64,000 bases of DNA from JARRNE01 sp963824085 (GCA_963824085.1 CAWGNT010000023.1:124001-188000); one strand, 5' to 3'. Positions 9,140 through 22,702 are shown, counted from the stretch's first letter. The notes: generated by a model not told the origin, from the letters alone. Numbers and translations: made by a program.

Positions 9140-9302
9140 TTAGGCGATTTCTGTCAAATCATGTACCACCTTGCTGGGCCTTTCGCCCGCCTTCGGCGTC
9201 GCGCCGGCAGTCACGTAGCCCCGCTACGCTCCTGCCAGCGCTCCTTGAAAGCGAACGAAAATCCTGCGCAATCTGGTGCATGATTTTCCGGCAATCGCCT
9301 TA
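9140..9302 (+). repeat. 163-bp terminal-inverted-repeat element, copy 1 (MITE-like)
   Basis: The element begins TTAGGCGATT and ends AATCGCCTTA; about 35 bp at each end pair with each other with mismatches (for example AAATCATGTACCA against TGGTGCATGATTTT). The middle holds a hairpin CGTAGC-CCC-GCTACG. A second copy of the same 163-bp length lies at 51377-51539 with 16 differences (90% identity). It encodes no protein. The pattern is that of a non-autonomous, transposase-less element; a TA target site is possible but not proven. Confidence 0.75.
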
Positions 9303-9355
9303 TGCGGCGCTTCCCTAGGGAACGATTCGGAAACAACTGAACCACTTCGTTCGGC

Positions 9356-9441
9356 GTAGGGTGCAATAGCGGAGCGTATTGCACCGACTGGGATCAACCG
9401 CGACCTGCGGCGCAATACGGCTGGGGCCTATTGCGCCCTAC
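9356..9441. repeat. 86-bp double inverted repeat (family 3)
   Basis: Outer arms GTAGGGTGCAATAG and CTATTGCGCCCTAC pair with one mismatch, and inner arms GTATTGC and GCAATAC pair as well. From general knowledge, similar GTAGGGTGCAATA...TATTGCACCCTAC palindromes are common in many proteobacterial intergenic regions. Only one copy is seen in the window. Confidence 0.55.
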
Positions 9442-9486
9442 CGTTGGGTGGTCAGAAAAAATGGTCAAGTTGTTCTTGAATCGTCA

Positions 9487-10125
9487 CTAGGGGAGCGCCG
9501 TGTCGTTTGGCATACCAGAGATGAGCTCAGCCAACTCCGCGGGACCGGCACCTTTCTGGGGCCGCTCACTCACCGGATCGAGAGGCGGGTTGCGCATCGC
9601 CGAACGGGAAAGTACGACCAGCTCGAAGGGGACATCTCCCGCAACGAACTTGAAGACGGGATGGATGCGCCTGGTTGCCCCGCCGTAGCGTAGGGTCTCA
9701 TCCCTCTGCTTCCAGGGTACACCCTGGTCCAACAACGCCAGCACCAAGTCCTCCGGGTTGTCGGCGAAGACGTACAGCCGCACGCCCTGACTCCGATCCC
9801 CCGTCCCGTGGAGCACGGGGCCTACAAGCCTCGGGGCGAAGTCGGCAAAGGTCCGCATCGCCGCCAGCGCCTGCTCGCGCAGATGCCGCAGCTCCATCAT
9901 CTGGCGCTTTCCATGAAACAGTCGACGTTGCTGCAACAACGCCTCCTGAATCTCCTCGTTGTTCGGCCACCGCCGCCTGTCCCCGACCCCCGTCCGCTGA
10001 GCGGCCTTGTGGCGCGCACGATCGAATTCATCCAGATTTTGCTCGATCATGATTCGTGCCGCCTCGTACGCGAGGCGCTGACGCTGTGCGCTGGAACGAC
10101 TGCGAACGCCCATATGAAGGCACAT
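9487..10125 (-). CDS. conserved hypothetical protein, possible nucleotidyltransferase-like fold
   Basis: A 212-residue soluble protein. The N-terminal part is helical and basic (RQRLAYEAARIMIEQNLDEF, then RHKAAQRTG), followed by the segment RLVGPVLHGTGDRSQGVRLY and FADNPEDLVLALLDQ. It resembles a family of proteobacterial uncharacterised proteins I recall with the pattern A-A-R-I-M and L-V-G-x-V-L-x-G-T; the V-G-x-V-L-x-G-T / L-Y-V-F-A-D arrangement hints at a nucleotidyltransferase-like core, but I do not see an intact catalytic GSxxxxD motif. The start could also be ATG 10113. It stands alone, upstream of and divergent from pilM. Confidence 0.7.
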   Translation of the reverse strand: MCLHMGVRSRSSAQRQRLAYEAARIMIEQNLDEFDRARHKAAQRTGVGDRRRWPNNEEIQEALLQQRRLFHGKRQMMELRHLREQALAAMRTFADFAPRLVGPVLHGTGDRSQGVRLYVFADNPEDLVLALLDQGVPWKQRDETLRYGGATRRIHPVFKFVAGDVPFELVVLSRSAMRNPPLDPVSERPQKGAGPAELAELISGMPNDTALP

Positions 10126-10495
10126 GCTCCCGTGTCATGCAGGAGGGCGACCGGTCACGAGCCTCACCCACGCGTACCACGCCGCATTGGGCGGGTCGCC
10201 TCTGCCGCACTCCGCTCAGATACCGGCATCCTATCCGATGTGATGAGAAACCGGAAAGTTCCAGGAAATCGCATTTACCTGACAGGGTTGACGAACTAAG
10301 GTGGTGCAATATCGCTCCGGCCTGTTTCTGTGACAGGTCGCACAACGACCTCCGCGAGGCGAGGGATATACTCCTGGCCGAAAGCAATGGAGATGATAGG
10401 TTTTGCCAATAAAACGCGGAAATGTTAAATAGTTAGCGCCGGTTTGAAGAAGTCGTCTAATAACCCGGCTCGCGGGGGGCATCTCGGCATCAATC
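10126..10495. other. divergent intergenic region before pilM
   Basis: No gene is supported in these 370 bp. The part nearest pilM contains a candidate promoter; the rest shows no strong repeat or conserved site that I can recognise. Confidence 0.5.
10403..10430 (+). promoter_or_regulatory. candidate sigma-70 promoter of the pilMNOPQ operon
   Basis: TTGCCA (10403-10408, five of six matches to the -35 consensus) is followed after 16 bp by TTAAAT (10425-10430). It lies 66 bp upstream of the pilM start in a locally AT-rich patch. Confidence 0.4.
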
Positions 10496-11566
10496 ATGTT
10501 CAGTTTTTCCCGAAAAAGACCCACCCTGCTGGGGGTCGACATCAGCTCAACCGCCATCAAGCTCGTTGAGCTGAGCCAGACCAACAGTGGCACCCCCTCC
10601 CTCTTTCGAGTAGAAAACTACGCCGTCGAGCCGTTGCCGCCAAACGCCGTCGTCGAAAAGAAGATTGCGGACGTCCAAGCGGTAGGCGAGGCGATACAGA
10701 AGGCGGTGAACCGCTCCGGGACAAAGGCGAAGCACGCGGCGGTGGCCGTCTCGGGATCGGCCGTGATCACCAAGATCATCTCCATGTCGGCAACCCTCAG
10801 CGACGCGGAGATGGAGACCCAGATCCAGCTTGAAGCCGATCAGTACATCCCCTATCCGCTCGAAGAGGTCAACATCGACTTCGATGTCCTCGGGCCATCC
10901 GCTTCGGGCGGCGAGCTCGTCGACGTCCTGCTTGCGGCCTCGCGGCGCGAGAATGTCGACGACCGCGTGGCTGCCCTCGAGATCGCCGGACTCACCCCGG
11001 AGGTGGTCGACGTCGAGGCCTATGCGATGGAAAGCGCGTGCGCACTCCTGCTGCGCAGCCATGGCGAGAGTCCGGAGCGCAATGTGGCAATCGCTGACAT
11101 CGGGGCGACCACGACGACCCTGCATGTCCTGCACGACGGGCACACCGTCTACACCAGAGAACAGAATTTCGGCGGCCAGCAGCTCATCGAGGACGTGCAA
11201 AGGAGATACGGGATACCCAGGGCCCAGGCTTTGCAGCAAGTGATCGAGGGCGGGCTTCCAGACAATTACGAGGCGGAAGTGCTCAGCCCCTTCAAAGAGG
11301 CCCTCGCGCAACAGATCAGCCGAGCCCTACAGTTCTTCTACTCCGCCAGCACGTTCAACCGAGTCGACCAAGTCATCTTGGCCGGCGGGTCGGCCGGCAT
11401 TCACGGGATTGATGAGCTGGTGGAGGAGCGCCTCAGCATCCCGACCAGCGTCGCCAATCCATTCAGCCACATGTCGCTCTCACCGACGATCCAGCCCCAG
11501 ACGTTGAGCCGTGACGCCCCGGCGCTGATTATTTCGGTGGGGCTGGCGCTGAGAGGGTTTGACTAA
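10496..11566 (+). CDS. pilM: type IV pilus assembly ATPase-like protein PilM
   Basis: PilM is an actin-like cytoplasmic protein that binds ATP and the N-terminal tail of PilN, linking the pilus alignment complex to the cytoplasm. The 356 residues show the phosphate-1 type block LGVDISSTAIKLVEL near residue 14, the second block NVAIADIGATTTTLHVLHDG at about 195-213 and ILAGGSAGIHGIDELV as the adenosine motif, the usual order of the FtsA/PilM family. It is the first gene of pilMNOPQ and overlaps the pilN start by one base, indicating translational coupling. Confidence 0.96.
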   Translation: MFSFSRKRPTLLGVDISSTAIKLVELSQTNSGTPSLFRVENYAVEPLPPNAVVEKKIADVQAVGEAIQKAVNRSGTKAKHAAVAVSGSAVITKIISMSATLSDAEMETQIQLEADQYIPYPLEEVNIDFDVLGPSASGGELVDVLLAASRRENVDDRVAALEIAGLTPEVVDVEAYAMESACALLLRSHGESPERNVAIADIGATTTTLHVLHDGHTVYTREQNFGGQQLIEDVQRRYGIPRAQALQQVIEGGLPDNYEAEVLSPFKEALAQQISRALQFFYSASTFNRVDQVILAGGSAGIHGIDELVEERLSIPTSVANPFSHMSLSPTIQPQTLSRDAPALIISVGLALRGFD

Positions 11567-12249
11567 TGGCACGTATCAACTTACTGCCGTGGCGCGAGGC
11601 CGAGCGAAAGCGCAGACAGCGGGACTTTGCCGTCATGACGGCAACGGGTCTGGCGGTCACCATCATCGTCGGCCTTACAGTCCATCTTCAGGTCGAGCGG
11701 ATAATTTCGCTCCAGCAAAGCCGGAACCAGTTCCTGGAGAACCAGATCAGCCTGCTTGATCGTCAAATCGCGGAAATTAGCCAGCTGGAAAAGACCAAGG
11801 CGAACCTCCTTGCCAGAATGAATGTGATACAGCGGCTGCAGGAAAGCCGCCCAGAGGTGGTCCACCTATTCGACGAGCTGGTCAAGACCATTCCGGAGGG
11901 CGTGTACCTGACGAAGGCAACCCAAAGCGGCCGCTCCATCGTAGTCGAAGGGCAGGCGCAGTCCAACGCCAGAGTCTCCGCCTTCATGCGCAGTATTGAG
12001 GCGTCCAAATGGCTGGGCAACCCCCGTCTACTCCTTATCGAGCAGAAGGGAAAGGCTGCCAGCGGCCTCAGTCGTTTCCAGTTGCGCTTCGACCAAAAGG
12101 AACAGAGTCAGACCGACGACGGAGCCAAGACGAAAAAGACTGGCGCCGGCGGCAACAGGGGGCGGAAAGGCGACCGCCTGCGCAAGTCGGCATCGCGCTG
12201 GCCAGCAAGTCACGGCGATGAAGACGCGGACTCCGCACAGTCCGGCTAG
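11566..12249 (+). CDS. pilN: type IV pilus inner-membrane protein PilN
   Basis: PilN is a bitopic inner-membrane protein of the alignment subcomplex. It begins MARINLLPWRE, the conserved segment that docks into PilM, then has one membrane helix at about residues 23-43 and a periplasmic coiled-coil and ferredoxin-like domain. At 227 residues it is longer than typical PilN because of a hydrophilic tail from about residue 180, rich in Lys, Arg, Gly and Ser (KTKKTGAGGNRGRKG). A 134-bp gap then separates it from pilO, where most genomes have close spacing or overlap. Confidence 0.94.
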   Translation: MARINLLPWREAERKRRQRDFAVMTATGLAVTIIVGLTVHLQVERIISLQQSRNQFLENQISLLDRQIAEISQLEKTKANLLARMNVIQRLQESRPEVVHLFDELVKTIPEGVYLTKATQSGRSIVVEGQAQSNARVSAFMRSIEASKWLGNPRLLLIEQKGKAASGLSRFQLRFDQKEQSQTDDGAKTKKTGAGGNRGRKGDRLRKSASRWPASHGDEDADSAQSG

Positions 12250-12383
12250 GTCAGAAGGACGCAACCCCTGGCGCCGAGAGAGCGCACCTCATGGATCACA
12301 CAAGACGGCGCGTTCGTACCGATCCAGGCGGACCAGTATCCGGCAGTTTCGCACACCCTTAATAGAGACGGCAGGTACCAGTA

Positions 12384-13046
12384 GTGGACCTCAAACGGCT
12401 GAACGAGCTCGACTTCAACAACATGGGCGATTGGCCCAATGGCATCAAGGCCGTCGCCATCGCACTGCTGTGCGGCGCCCTGGCTGGGGCTTGGTACTAC
12501 TTCGATACCAAAGACCAGGTGTCGCGTCTCGAAACGGCTCAGCGCAAAGAGGCGGAGCTGCGGACCAGCTTCGAGACAAAGCAGCGCAAGGCGGCAAGCC
12601 TGGAGGCGTATCGTCAGCAGCTCGAGGAGATGAAGCAGTCCTTTGGCGCCATGCTCCGCCAGCTGCCGGACAAGACCGAGGTTGCGGCCCTGCTCGTCGA
12701 TGTCTCGCAGACCGGCCTGGCGGCAGGGCTGGAATTCGAGCTGTTCCAACCGTCAGGAGAGCAGCTGAAGGACTTTTATGCCGAGCTTCCGATCCAGGTC
12801 CGAGTGAATGGCCAGTACCACGAGTTCGGTCGGTTCATCAGCGGGCTCGCCGCCCTGCCGCGCATCGTAACCATTCACAATGTCAACATCGGCTCCCCGT
12901 CCCAGAAGCGCGGCGGGGGCAGCGGGCCCGAAGACCTGACCCTCAGTGCAACGGTCCGGACCTATCGCTATCTTGATGAGCCGAGCGGAGGCGCGGCCAA
13001 GAACGCCAAGCACAAGGGACGGAACAAGAAGGGAGGAAAGAGATGA
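12384..13046 (+). CDS. pilO: type IV pilus inner-membrane protein PilO
   Basis: PilO partners PilN in the inner-membrane alignment complex. The GTG start at 12384 gives 220 residues: a short cytoplasmic segment (MDLKRLNELDFNNMGDWP), a membrane helix at about 24-43, a coiled coil (about 45-95) and the periplasmic ferredoxin-like domain with LPDKTEVAALLVDVSQTG and the VNGQYHEFGRFISGLAALPR block. The C-terminus ends in a basic tail KNAKHKGRNKKGGKR, not something I expect in PilO. Its stop overlaps the pilP start by four bases. Confidence 0.94.
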   Translation: MDLKRLNELDFNNMGDWPNGIKAVAIALLCGALAGAWYYFDTKDQVSRLETAQRKEAELRTSFETKQRKAASLEAYRQQLEEMKQSFGAMLRQLPDKTEVAALLVDVSQTGLAAGLEFELFQPSGEQLKDFYAELPIQVRVNGQYHEFGRFISGLAALPRIVTIHNVNIGSPSQKRGGGSGPEDLTLSATVRTYRYLDEPSGGAAKNAKHKGRNKKGGKR

Positions 13047-13561
13047 AACAGCGTTATCCCCTTTTCGTCCTCACGTGCTTCATGCTTGCCGCGTGCGGCA
13101 ACGGCAAAATGGCCGACCTGGAACAGTACGTACAACAAGTCAAGAAACGCGAGCCGGCGCCGATCGAGCCGCTCCCTGACGTCAAACCCATCGACACCTT
13201 CGTCTACGAGGCTGGCGAGCGCCGCGACCCGTTTGTGATGGACGCCCAGACCGCGGAGGCTGCCTCGACCGGGATCAATAGCGGAATCCAGGCGCCCGAA
13301 CCGCGCCGCAAGGAGGAGCTGGAGCAATTCTCGCTCGACTCGCTCAAGATGGTGGGAACCCTGGAGCAAGACGACAACACTTGGGGGCTGGTGAAGGGCC
13401 CGGGTGGCACCTTATACCGCGTGCGCGTCGGAAATTACATGGGCATGAATAACGGACAGATCACGCGTATTACCGAAGATGAGATCGAGCTCACCGAGAT
13501 CGTCGCCGAAAAACCGGGGGACTGGCGTGAGCGTCAGGCCGCTATCGCATTGAGCCAATAA
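13043..13561 (+). CDS. pilP: type IV pilus assembly lipoprotein PilP
   Basis: PilP is a lipoprotein that connects PilN/PilO to the PilQ secretin. The 172 residues start with a signal peptide whose lipobox is LAAC with Cys18, followed by a flexible Pro-rich stretch (about 35-60) and the beta-sandwich domain (about 95-165) with the conserved LKMVGTLEQ and LVKGPGGTLYRVRVGNYMG segments. It overlaps pilO by four bases and lies 18 bp before pilQ. Confidence 0.95.
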   Translation: MKQRYPLFVLTCFMLAACGNGKMADLEQYVQQVKKREPAPIEPLPDVKPIDTFVYEAGERRDPFVMDAQTAEAASTGINSGIQAPEPRRKEELEQFSLDSLKMVGTLEQDDNTWGLVKGPGGTLYRVRVGNYMGMNNGQITRITEDEIELTEIVAEKPGDWRERQAAIALSQ

Positions 13562-13579
13562 GCTGCGGGGGACCACGGC

Positions 13580-15787
13580 GTGATAAACAGCTTGCCACCT
13601 AGATCCATGTCACTCTCGGCACACATTGTCCATTCGGCCGCACAATGTCTCCGCGCCTCTCTGCTCCTGTTGGCCGGGCTCGCTCCCTGCGCTCCCGTCA
13701 TGGCCGCCACCGAGCTGCGGGACGTGCAGTTCGCGGCGCTGCCCGGAAACCAGGTTCGCATCGACCTCATCCTTTCCGGGGCCACCAAGCCGCCGGCCGT
13801 GTTCTCCACGGAGTCACCCGCGCGCATCGCACTGGATTTCGAGGGCGTGAAGAGCGACCTGGCGAAGAAATCGGTTGCTATCGGCATCGGACCCGTCCAG
13901 GGCCTGACCGCTGTGGAGGCGAGCGACCGCACGCGCGTGGTGATCAACCTCACCGACTCGGTACCCTATCAGGTCGATACCAAGGGTGACCGGGTCACCG
14001 TCGCCATCAACACGGCGGGCGGAGCTGCGCCGAGGTCCTCCGTGCAGCGCAGTACCCACGCCCGGTCCGCAGCAGCTTCCAGGGCGCCGTCCGGTGGCGT
14101 CAGAGACATCGACTTCCAGCGCGGGTCCGCCGGGCAAGGACGTGTAAAGATCAGCCTGCCCAGCAGCGACACGCCAGTCTCCGTGACGGAGAAAGGCCGG
14201 CACGTGATCGTGGACATCGCCAATGCCCCTCTTCCGCCGCGCCTGCTGAGGCGGCTCGACGTGACGGACTTCGGCACGCCGGTCGTTGCTGTCGAGTCTC
14301 GGCCGAAGGGCAAGGGTACCGAGGTCGATATCCAGACGACCGACGAGTACGACTATCTGGCCTACCAGGCGGACGACCAGTTTGTCCTGGAGTTTCGCCC
14401 AATCACCAAGGCGAAGAAACAGGAGCAAGACCGGAGAAACAAGGTCTACTCCGGGGACCGCCTGTCGCTGAATTTCCAAGATATCGAGGTCCGGGCCGTG
14501 CTGCAGCTGCTGGCGGACTTCACCGGACTCAACCTGGTGGCGAGTGATACCGTACGCGGCAACATCACCTTGCGTCTGAAGAACGTGCCCTGGGATCAGG
14601 CCCTGGACATCATCCTGAAATCCAAGGGGTTATCCATGCGGCAGACCGGCAACGTCATCATGGTTGCCCCGACTCAGGAGATCGTCGCCCAGGAGAAGCT
14701 CGAGCTGCAGGCGGACAACGAGATCCAGGAGCTGGCACCGCTGCGCTCCGAGTTCATCCAGATCAACTACGCGAAGGCGACCGAGCTCGCGACGCTCCTC
14801 AAGTCACAGGAGAACAAGCTCCTGTCAGAGCGCGGAAGCGTCACCGTCGACACCCGCACCAACACCCTGCTGGTCCAAGACACGGTCGCCAAGCTGGAAG
14901 ACATACGTCGGATTGTCAGCGAGCTCGACGTCGCGGTCCGCCAGGTCATGATCGAATCGCGGGTCGTCATCGCCAACAACGACTTCGCGCGAGACCTTGG
15001 CGTGCGCTTCGGGTTTAACGGCTCCGTCGGGCGTGAAGGACACAACGAGCTGCTCGTGGGCGGCGGCACTGCTCCGCAACAAGCGGGACAAATACCTGGC
15101 ACAGCAACCATAAACACCGGCCCATTCATGCAAGACGTTCAGACGGGCCTGCCTTACAACTCCTCGATTGAGAACCCCGTTGGCTCCGGCGCCGAGGCCC
15201 TGATGGTCAGCCTGCCTGCCATAGCCCCCTCGGGAGCGATCAACTTCCTCCTGGGGAAGGTCGGCTCCTACCTGCTACAGCTCGAGCTCTCGGCCATGCA
15301 GACCGAGGGTCGCGGGGAGATCGTCTCCAGTCCCAGGGTAATCACCTCCGATCAGCACAAGGCCACGATCAAGGTCGGTCAGGAGATTCCATATCAGGAG
15401 TCTTCCGCCTCCGGGCGCACCACAGTCGCCTTCAAGGAGGCCGTGTTGCAGCTGGATGTCACGCCCCACATCACGCCTGACGACCGCATCATCATGGACC
15501 TCAAGGTCAACAAGGACAGCGCGAACTTCTCGCAGTCGGTGCTCGGCGTGCCGCCGGTGGATACTCGGTCCGTGGAAACGTCCGTTCTCGTGGACAACGG
15601 AGAGACCGTCGTCCTCGGCGGTGTCTACGAGCGTACCAAGAGCTTCAACAAGGAGCAGGTACCCTGGCTGGGCGACCTGCCGATTGTCGGCAACCTGTTC
15701 AAGACGACCGCGAAGAAAGACAACAACACCGAGCTTCTGATCTTCGTTACCCCGAAGATCCTCAAGCAGGAGCTCGTCAGACGCTGA
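13580..15787 (+). CDS. pilQ: type IV pilus secretin PilQ
   Basis: Outer-membrane secretin through which the pilus passes. The 735 residues have a signal peptide (about residues 20-42, LLLLAGLAPCAPVMA), two AMIN domains that bind peptidoglycan (about 45-120 and 170-270), an STN/N0 domain (about 290-345, LNFQDIEVRAVLQLLADFTG), a NolW/N1 domain and the C-terminal secretin barrel (about 500-730) with VSSPRVITSDQ and VPWLGDLPIVGNLFK. A GTG at 13580 is used with a GGGGGA site upstream; an ATG at 13607 is an alternative. Last gene of the pilus operon. Confidence 0.96.
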   Translation: MINSLPPRSMSLSAHIVHSAAQCLRASLLLLAGLAPCAPVMAATELRDVQFAALPGNQVRIDLILSGATKPPAVFSTESPARIALDFEGVKSDLAKKSVAIGIGPVQGLTAVEASDRTRVVINLTDSVPYQVDTKGDRVTVAINTAGGAAPRSSVQRSTHARSAAASRAPSGGVRDIDFQRGSAGQGRVKISLPSSDTPVSVTEKGRHVIVDIANAPLPPRLLRRLDVTDFGTPVVAVESRPKGKGTEVDIQTTDEYDYLAYQADDQFVLEFRPITKAKKQEQDRRNKVYSGDRLSLNFQDIEVRAVLQLLADFTGLNLVASDTVRGNITLRLKNVPWDQALDIILKSKGLSMRQTGNVIMVAPTQEIVAQEKLELQADNEIQELAPLRSEFIQINYAKATELATLLKSQENKLLSERGSVTVDTRTNTLLVQDTVAKLEDIRRIVSELDVAVRQVMIESRVVIANNDFARDLGVRFGFNGSVGREGHNELLVGGGTAPQQAGQIPGTATINTGPFMQDVQTGLPYNSSIENPVGSGAEALMVSLPAIAPSGAINFLLGKVGSYLLQLELSAMQTEGRGEIVSSPRVITSDQHKATIKVGQEIPYQESSASGRTTVAFKEAVLQLDVTPHITPDDRIIMDLKVNKDSANFSQSVLGVPPVDTRSVETSVLVDNGETVVLGGVYERTKSFNKEQVPWLGDLPIVGNLFKTTAKKDNNTELLIFVTPKILKQELVRR

Positions 15788-15863
15788 AGCCGCCCGTCGG
15801 TCCAGCGACAAAGCCCCGGTCCGATCTTGCCCGGGCCGGGGAAATCTGGCATACCTGTATGGC

Positions 15864-16388
15864 ATGATGCGGCTTCAAAATGTCTTTCTCATCGGCCCGA
15901 TGGGTGCCGGCAAGAGCACCGTCGGGCGCCAGCTCGCCGAGGCCCTTTCGTTTGAGTTCCACGACAGCGACCAAGAGATCCAGCGTCGCACGGGCGTCGA
16001 CATCCCCACCATCTTCGAGTACGAAGGCGAAGAAGGCTTCCGAACGCGCGAACGCCAGATCATCGAAGAGCTGAGCCAGGCAGACGGCATCGTCTTGGCC
16101 ACCGGCGGCGGCGTGGTGCTGCGCGCCGACAATCGCCAGGACTTAGCGGCGCGCGGGGTGGTGATCTACCTGCACTGCAGTCCGGAGCAGCAGTACGCGC
16201 GTACCTCGCGCGACCGCAATCGCCCGTTGCTTGCCACAGACGACCCGCTGGGGCGTCTGCGCGAGCTCATGGCTGAACGGGATCCGCTCTATCGTCAGGT
16301 TGCGGACATGGTAGTCTCGACCGAGAAGCGCGGGACCTCATCCGTGGTCAAAGAGATCCGCCGGCGGCTCGAAGCCGACGCCCCGTGA
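15864..16388 (+). CDS. aroK: shikimate kinase
   Basis: Phosphorylates shikimate at the 3-hydroxyl with ATP in the aromatic amino acid pathway. The 174 residues carry Walker A GPMGAGKST (about 10-18), the substrate-binding DSDQEIQRR with its Asp, the Arg in FRTRE, the GGGVV block and the lid region RDRNRPLL. The ATG at 15867, one codon later, is an equally possible start. It is four bases into aroB at its end, so aroK and aroB are coupled. The order pilQ-aroK-aroB is the common gammaproteobacterial arrangement. Confidence 0.96.
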   Translation: MMRLQNVFLIGPMGAGKSTVGRQLAEALSFEFHDSDQEIQRRTGVDIPTIFEYEGEEGFRTRERQIIEELSQADGIVLATGGGVVLRADNRQDLAARGVVIYLHCSPEQQYARTSRDRNRPLLATDDPLGRLRELMAERDPLYRQVADMVVSTEKRGTSSVVKEIRRRLEADAP

Positions 16389-17476
16389 GCGCTAACCGGA
16401 CTCTCGCCGTCGAGCTCGGCGAGCGCGGCTACCCGATCTATGTCGGGTACGGGCTCATCGCCGACCCCGATCTCTACCGGCCCCACGTCGTCGGCAGCCA
16501 GGTCATGATCGTCACCAACGAGACGGTGGCTCCGCTCTACCTCGAGACCGTCGAACAGGCGCTCTCGTCCCGGCACGTGGAGAAGGTCATCCTTCCGGAC
16601 GGCGAGCGGTACAAGAACATCGAGGTGTGGAATCGTATCTTCGATGGCCTCCTGCAAAACCGATTCGGGCGCGACTGTACGCTGATCGCGCTGGGCGGGG
16701 GCGTTATCGGCGACATGGCCGGTTTCGCCGCGGCCTGCTACCAACGAGGCGTCGCCTTCATTCAGGTACCCACGACGCTCCTTGCCCAAGTGGACTCGTC
16801 CGTCGGCGGAAAGACCGGGGTCAACCATCCCTTGGGCAAGAATATGATCGGGGCCTTCCATCAGCCCCGCGCTGTCGTCGCCGACACCGCCACGCTCCGT
16901 ACGCTCCCGGATCGGGAGCTGTCCGCGGGTATCGCCGAGGTCGTCAAGTACGGTCTGATCCGCGACCGCGATTTCTTCGGTTGGCTGGAGACGAGTATGG
17001 ACACGCTCCTTGGGCGTGACGACGAGGCGCTAGCCTACGCGATCGAGCGCTCCTGCCGTAACAAGGCGGAGGTGGTTGCTGCAGACGAGCTCGAAACAGG
17101 CCAAAGGGCTATGCTCAATCTCGGTCATACCTTCGGCCACGCCATCGAGACCGGTGTCGGCTATGGCGCATGGCTGCACGGCGAGGCGGTCGCGGTTGGA
17201 ATGTGCATGGCAGCGGATTTGTCTCACCGCCTGGGCTGGCTGGACAGCGGCTCCGTCGCCCGAATTCGCGCCTTACTCCGGAGTGCACGACTCCCGATAG
17301 AGCCGCCCGCGGGGCTTTCCCCCCAGACGGTGCGCAACCTGATGGCCGTGGACAAGAAAGTGCTTGCCGGCCGTTTGCGCCTCGTGCTGCTGCGAGGCAT
17401 CGGACACGCCGTGGTGACGAGTGAGTTCACACCCGAGGCGCTAGACGCGGCGCTGGAGGGCGCCTACACCATCTGA
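16385..17476 (+). CDS. aroB: 3-dehydroquinate synthase
   Basis: Converts DAHP to 3-dehydroquinate, using NAD+ and a divalent metal. The 363 residues include the NAD-binding GGGVIGDMAGFAA (about 101-113), the metal/substrate segment SSVGGKTGVNHPLGKN, and the metal-ligand His blocks NLGHTFGHAIE and WLHGEAVAVGM. A GTG start overlapping the aroK stop gives the normal N-terminus. The frequent downstream partner damX is not present; a 570-bp non-coding gap follows. Confidence 0.96.
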   Translation: MSANRTLAVELGERGYPIYVGYGLIADPDLYRPHVVGSQVMIVTNETVAPLYLETVEQALSSRHVEKVILPDGERYKNIEVWNRIFDGLLQNRFGRDCTLIALGGGVIGDMAGFAAACYQRGVAFIQVPTTLLAQVDSSVGGKTGVNHPLGKNMIGAFHQPRAVVADTATLRTLPDRELSAGIAEVVKYGLIRDRDFFGWLETSMDTLLGRDDEALAYAIERSCRNKAEVVAADELETGQRAMLNLGHTFGHAIETGVGYGAWLHGEAVAVGMCMAADLSHRLGWLDSGSVARIRALLRSARLPIEPPAGLSPQTVRNLMAVDKKVLAGRLRLVLLRGIGHAVVTSEFTPEALDAALEGAYTI

Positions 17477-18046
17477 CCCACGCGGCCCTCTCCTGCAAGA
17501 GACCGCATCATCCGGCCGCAATGCACACACGCAGGGCAGTTGGCGTCGCTCGCGCACCGCATTGGAGCGCCCACATCCCTAGGTCGTCCTCGCCGACGTC
17601 TCACAACGCCAACGACCGCATCCGGCCCTGCCCCTCCGAGGCGGCAGATCTTCGCCCCGCGTTGTACTGTCGGCTCCATTCTGAGCCCTTCCGGGAACGC
17701 TCTTCGGCAATTTGAGCTTGATCGCTAGTCGCTTGGACAACCGCACCGGGCTCAGGCAAGTGGCATAGGACCTGCGTATCCTGTAAATTTGCGGGCTCGC
17801 TCAAACTGAAGGCGCCGGCGCGTTGCCCGTGCGTCTCGTCGAGCCCTTCTCCCCAGGGACGGCGCCGGGGTGACCGCTAACGAGATTGCCCGCGATTCAC
17901 AGGATGCTTGCCGGCCATGACCGGCCGGAATTGCCGGCCCGAGCCTCCCGGGCCAGTGTGGAAAACCCGATCTGTCGCGGGTGGTAGCCGGCGCCAGGGG
18001 AAGCCACAATCTGCCGACCAGGGACCAAGAACCAGCGAGATTTGCG
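17477..18046. other. 570-bp leader region of gltBD
   Basis: No gene is supported. The region is rich in short GC palindromes near 17908-17950 (GCCGGCC repeated). A sigma-54-like element lies at 17761-17776. The length is consistent with a regulated promoter for gltBD. Confidence 0.5.
17761..17776 (+). promoter_or_regulatory. possible sigma-54 (-24/-12) element upstream of gltBD
   Basis: TGGCATAGGACCTGCG has GG and GC at the right distance for a -24/-12 promoter (consensus TGGCAC-N5-TTGCW) with two mismatches. It lies about 270 bp upstream of the gltB start. Only a weak candidate, since the motif is short and no clear NtrC site was found beside it. Confidence 0.28.

Positions 18047-22694
<4,648 letters not shown>

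Positions 22695-22702
<8 letters not shown>

Larger units (their letters stand above)
8939..9486. other. gene-free gap after gltA filled with repeats
   Basis: No coding sequence is supported here. The gap holds a hairpin after gltA (about 9006-9034), a complete 163-bp inverted-repeat element (9140-9302) and a second, unrelated double inverted repeat (9356-9441). Confidence 0.7.

Noticed and set aside
17900..17955. GC-rich palindromes (GCCGGCC) in the gltB leader as a possible riboswitch
   Set aside because: Only short overlapping palindromes with no conserved riboswitch core recognised; no ligand class fits.
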